The notes under the pieces were generated by a model. It was not told the origin of the DNA. It saw only the letters and a list, made by a program, of their open reading frames with translations, and did no database searches. Below are positions 41,376 to 44,115 of a DNA stretch of 44,115 nt, one piece after another (within the stretch, counting starts at the first letter, position 1; each line of letters starts with the position of its first letter). Source of the stretch: an uncultured Oscillospiraceae bacterium (GTDB lineage Bacteria > Bacillota > Clostridia > Oscillospirales > Oscillospiraceae). Both the position numbers and the translations under genes were made by a program. Location of the stretch: the NCBI GenBank assembly GCA_934667815.1, contig CAKUMO010000020.1, positions 1-44,115 of the forward strand, read 5' to 3'.

Positions 41376-42041
41376 TTAATACCACAATAAGCCGCAATAG
41401 GGAGTTATCCTATTGCGGCTTATATGATTCATTACAGGCGGAGTCACTAACCTTGCGTTCCGTTTCTCACCCGAGTTGACATAGGCCGGGTTGGACTCGA
41501 TGTCGTCAATGCGCATTCCCAGCCGCCGCAGCGTCGTGGCGAAGTCCTGCAAATGGCTGCTGCTCGTCAGCTCCAGGTGGATCTCAAAGTGGTTCGAGCG
41601 GTTTTTCAGATAGGTCTCAAAGGGCGGGAACCAGCGCAGACAGCACAGCAGCGCCGCAAAGCCCAGGATCGCCACCGTATACAGCCCCGCGCCCGAAGCC
41701 AGACCAATGGCCACGCAAACCCACAGGCCGACCGAGGTCGTCAATCCCTTGATCTGACTTTTGGAGCTGTACAGCACGGAATTTACGCTTAAAATCGCCG
41801 TTGCGATCACCGCCGCCGCCGAGATTAGATAGCGGCTGCCGAGGTAGACATCCAGCATCATGCAGATCGCGCCGGCCAGCGTCACAAGAATGAACGTGCG
41901 CAAGCCGGCGGCGTGACGTTTCTCCGAGCGTTCGCAGCCCGCGATTGCCCCAAGGAGCATCGCCAGCCCCAGCCGCAGCGCCACCGCGCCCGCCGTCAGC
42001 TCCTGAGACCATGCACCGAGAATTCTTGCAATGGGATCCAT
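41376..42041 (-). pseudogene. MgtC/SapB-family membrane protein with altered C-terminus
   Basis: The first 180 or so residues are a good MgtC family protein: LRLGLAMLLGAIAGCERSEKRHAAGLRTFILVTLAGAICMM with the conserved GxERxxxxxxAGLRT element, and four to five membrane helices. A small C-terminal domain begins FEIHLELTSSSHLQDFATTLRRLGM and runs to SNPAYVNSG. The reading frame then passes into unrelated sequence (EKRNARLVTPPVMNH) and through a perfect inverted repeat at 41387-41423 before stopping. The natural end was probably replaced at about 41470. It follows the antiporter stop by 3 bases and has AGGAGG in front. The membrane part could still function, so this may be a shortened gene rather than a dead one. 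Confidence 0.7.
41387..41423. terminator. Inverted repeat between convergent genes
   Basis: A 15-bp perfect stem (ATAAGCCGCAATAGG with its complement) has a 7-nt loop. It lies 43 bases after the small protein stop and inside the replaced 3' end of the MgtC gene. No T-run is present. It could be a terminator or the terminal repeat of an integrated element. Confidence 0.6.
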
Positions 42042-42044
42042 AAC

Positions 42045-43112
42045 TTACCTCCTCCCGGCCAAATGGCCGTGGTAAAAATTCTCCTGCTCGCGCGCCGCGC
42101 GCGTGAAAGCCGCCTCCTCCTGCGAGGGCTGCGCATGCGCGGGCAGCTCCTGCTGGATCTTCTGGATGCGCTCAATGAGCAGCTCGACCTCGGATTTCTG
42201 CGGCTCATCGGGCGCAAGCGGCGCAGCGTCCTCGAGCTTGTCGGAATAGGAATGCGATAAATAGAGCGACAATTTTGCCAATGCCGGGCCGACCAGCTCA
42301 TATAAAACGCTCGAGGCCAGCACAATGGTCTGCAGGGCATCGCCCGTCGCGCCGCCCAGCGTCCGCGCCCCCAGCGCCGCAAGGCCGATGGCCACGCCCG
42401 CCTGCGGTGCAAGCGCCATGCCGAGGTAATTGCGCGTGGTTTTCGGCTTATGCACCAGCGCACAGCCCACAAACGCACCGACGTACTTGCCCGCCATACG
42501 CACGAGGAAATACAACGCGCCGACGAGCAGCAGAGGTGTTCCGCCAATGCCGCCTGCGCCGTGCAGGAGCGTGTCGAGCTTGAAATTCAGGCCGGAACGG
42601 ACGAAAAACAGCAGCAGGATCGGCGGGCTGAAATAGTTGAGCTGGCTGAACAGGTCGGTGTCGTCCGTCAGATTCAGATAGACAATGCCCACGGACATGC
42701 AGCCGAGCAGCGGCGAGACGTCCACCGTCGTGCAAATGCCGCAAAAAGCGAACAGCACCGCAACCGAAACGATCAGCCGGTTGTCACGCGAACGGTTGCC
42801 GAGCAGCAGCTTCAAAACGAGTCCGAACACGCCGCCCAAGGCCAGCACCGCAAGGTTTGCAAGGATGGGCAGCGCGACCGTTTTAACGCTCACGCCCGCG
42901 CCCAGCGAGGCCAGCGCCAGCGAGATGGCCGCACTGTAAGCCACGAGGCTGACGACGTCGTCCATTGCCACAACCTGCAGGAGCGTATCGACAAAGTCGC
43001 CGCGTGCGCCGAGCTGACGGATGGTCATCATGGTCGAGGCGGGCGCTGTGGCCGAGGCCAGCGCCGCCAGAACCGCCGAAAAGGCCAGATCCATGTGCAG
43101 AATATAATAGGT
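42045..43112 (-). pseudogene. Cation/proton antiporter, N-terminus removed by an IS element
   Basis: The frame encodes the C-terminal two thirds of a CPA-type antiporter. ASATAPASTMMTIRQLGARGDFVDTLLQVVAMDDVV contains the acidic residue pair of the ion-binding helix region. Helices follow to about residue 270, then an acidic tail ends at NFYHGHLAGRR. The ATG at 43094 is internal, since the coding pattern continues upstream in frame (YYILHMDL) up to about 43112, where IS200-type sequence begins. About 100 N-terminal residues, with the first helices, are absent, and I do not find them to the right of the element. The protein is unlikely to be functional. MgtC follows 3 bases after its stop. Confidence 0.82.
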
Positions 43113-43790
43113 TAAAATAAGTCAAAACCACCGGCTAAGCCGGTGGCTTGATTAAGCCCTAGAAGGGCATAATACTGGCCTCACCCCTAAAGGGGCCCCG
43201 AAAGTCTGCCGACCGCATTTGCTTTTCGGGCTGCCCCTTAAGGGGCTTTATTTATGCCTTCTGGTTCGAGCTACCCGTAAACGGGTCCACATATTCTTTG
43301 ATGCTCATCTGATCCGCTATCTGATCCTCTCTTAATTGGTTTTGGATATATTCGGCTACTTGCTTTTTATTTCTCCCTACTGTATCCACATATTACCCTC
43401 TAGCCCAGAAATGCCTGTTCTCATACTTGTATTTGAGATTTGCATGCCTGTCAAATATCATTAGACTGCTTTTCCCTTTTAGATATCCCATTACCTGCGC
43501 CACGCTATACTTCGGCGGTATGCTCAGAAGCATATGGATATGATCTGGACACGCTTCCGCCGATATTATTTCTATCCCTTTCTGCTCGCAAAGCTGTCGC
43601 AATATTTTCCCGATATCTAGCTTTATCTCGTTGTATATTACCATCCTTCTGTATTTCGGAGCGAATACCTCATGGTATTGACATCTCCATATTGTATGGT
43701 TTAAACTATTTATGTCTTTTTCTTTTACGTTGAAGACCTCCTCATTATTCTAGTCGTGTGGTCGGCAAACCACTTCTACTTTAATGGGGA
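43113..43790 (-). mobile_element. IS200/IS605-family element, tnpA only
   Basis: Hairpins mark both ends. CCACCGGCT-A-AGCCGGTGG (43128-43146) is followed on the minus strand by TTTTGACTTATTTTAACC. GTGGT-loop-ACCAC lies at 43758-43773 at the other end. The order, small tnpA and subterminal hairpins without inverted terminal repeats fit IS200. Exact ends are uncertain by about 10 bases. Inverted C-rich and G-rich runs lie between tnpA and the right end. Confidence 0.82.
43252..43728 (-). pseudogene. IS200-type transposase tnpA, inactivated
   Basis: About 158 codons resemble TnpA: WRCQYHEVFAPKYRRM, CPDHIHMLLSIPPKYSVAQVMGYLKGKSSLMIF with the HUH pair in HIHM, then NRHFWARG. A TAA codon stops the frame at 43393, where RGYYVDTVG is expected. 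Intact-looking sequence continues after it: YVDTVGRNKKQVAEYIQNQ, which contains the expected catalytic Tyr and a Gln four residues later. The start position, 8 bases after GGAGG, is GTA and not a start codon. The enzyme therefore has both a start defect and a nonsense codon before its catalytic Tyr. Confidence 0.85.
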
Positions 43791-43872
43791 TTTTATTTTG
43801 TCTACTTTACTCCTGGTAGTGTCAAGGTTTATGCGCAAATTTGATTCTGGTATCTGGCAGAAATCTATTACA

Positions 43873-43893
43873 GGGGGGTGCTTCGGCGCCCCC
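43873..43893. terminator. UUCG-type hairpin near the transposase end
   Basis: A GC-rich 8-bp stem (43874-43881 with 43886-43893, including one GU pair) has a TTCG loop, 88 bases from the transposase stop. It is not followed by a T-run. Confidence 0.45.
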
Positions 43894-43980
43894 TTGGTTA
43901 CGTTTGGGCGGTCGGGGCGCAAAGGGTCAAGGGCGGCAGCCGCTTGTCTTGCCCTTGACGCTTCGTGAGCCGACTGCCAC

Positions 43981-44115
43981 TTACTCGACCAGCAGCTCCT
44001 GCTCCATCGCTTCCAAATGCTTCATATTCATGTATTTTTTGCAGCCCCACTGGGTGCCCGCCACGTGGCGCAGCCTCGCGCAGACCAGCATCAGGGCGGA
44101 ATTGCCGTCAGGGAA
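43981..44115 (-). CDS. Transposase, C-terminal end (IS256-like?)
   Basis: The last 44 codons of a minus-strand gene that starts beyond the window. They contain SALMLVCARLRHVAGTQWG and KKYMNMKHLEAME. The FP-x-SAL-x-L start and the WG-x-KKYMNM end are like the tails of IS256/mutator-type transposases. The frame is open to the last base. The assignment is from a short stretch only. About 170 bases further left, TAGTGTCAAGGTTTATGCGC (43817-43836) may belong to its terminal repeat. Confidence 0.5.
   Translation of the reverse strand, partial: FPDGNSALMLVCARLRHVAGTQWGCKKYMNMKHLEAMEQELLVE

Noticed and set aside
43147..43251. CRISPR or guide-RNA-like repeats near the IS element
   Set aside because: The G-rich and C-rich runs are imperfect stems within the IS200 3' region; there are no regularly spaced repeats and no tnpB or cas gene.

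Overview
The window looks like chromosomal DNA of a GC-rich, anaerobic, gut-type Clostridia (Oscillospiraceae/Ruminococcaceae-like). The evidence is strong AGGAGG ribosome binding sites, lipobox solute-binding proteins, family-5 and Rbs-type sugar importers, and many glycan enzymes. This placement is an inference from gene content and was not tested by a database search. No rRNA, tRNA or CRISPR array was seen.

Layout. (1) 1-732 is the 3' end of a Cys-rich repeat surface protein, closed by a strong terminator. (2) 942-6922 is an operon with its own promoter: GH29 alpha-L-fucosidase, M17 leucyl aminopeptidase, CutC, and an 850-residue transglutaminase-like multidomain protein. (3) 7160-8871 holds a TetR regulator and an ABC exporter gene wrecked by deletions. 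(4) 8942-20149, minus strand, is a ROK-regulated locus. Its order of transcription is ROK regulator, two permeases, two ATPases, a 62-residue membrane protein, a lipoprotein binding protein, then two paralogous GH20 glycosidases. A canonical promoter with a palindromic operator precedes the ROK gene. (5) 20239-24528 is a decaying accessory island. It contains a Phd-like gene divergent from a DUF3990 (ADP-ribosyltransferase-fold) toxin with XRE antitoxin, an XRE regulator divergent from a frameshifted gene, and remnants including a truncated metallophosphoesterase.

(6) 24601-28103 is a self-contained operon of a CooC-like P-loop metallochaperone ATPase flanked by two paralogous cysteine-rich ferredoxin-type proteins. 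No CODH/ACS or other target enzyme is in view. This is the best candidate for an uncharacterised system. (7) 28175-41344 is a divergent sugar locus. The minus arm encodes a DeoR regulator, a catalytically degraded RbsA-like twin ATPase, an AllA-like cupin, a class II aldolase and a PfkB kinase. The plus arm encodes an intact Rbs-type importer, a FucI/AraA-like isomerase, a mutarotase, an aldo/keto reductase, a nitroreductase and a small protein. The set reads as import, mutarotation, isomerisation, phosphorylation and aldol cleavage of an unidentified monosaccharide.

(8) 41376-44115 is a scarred segment: an MgtC gene that loses its homology near the 3' end, and a cation/proton antiporter cut by an IS200/IS605-type element. 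The tnpA of that element is dead. The tail of another transposase, probably IS256-like, lies at the edge of the window.
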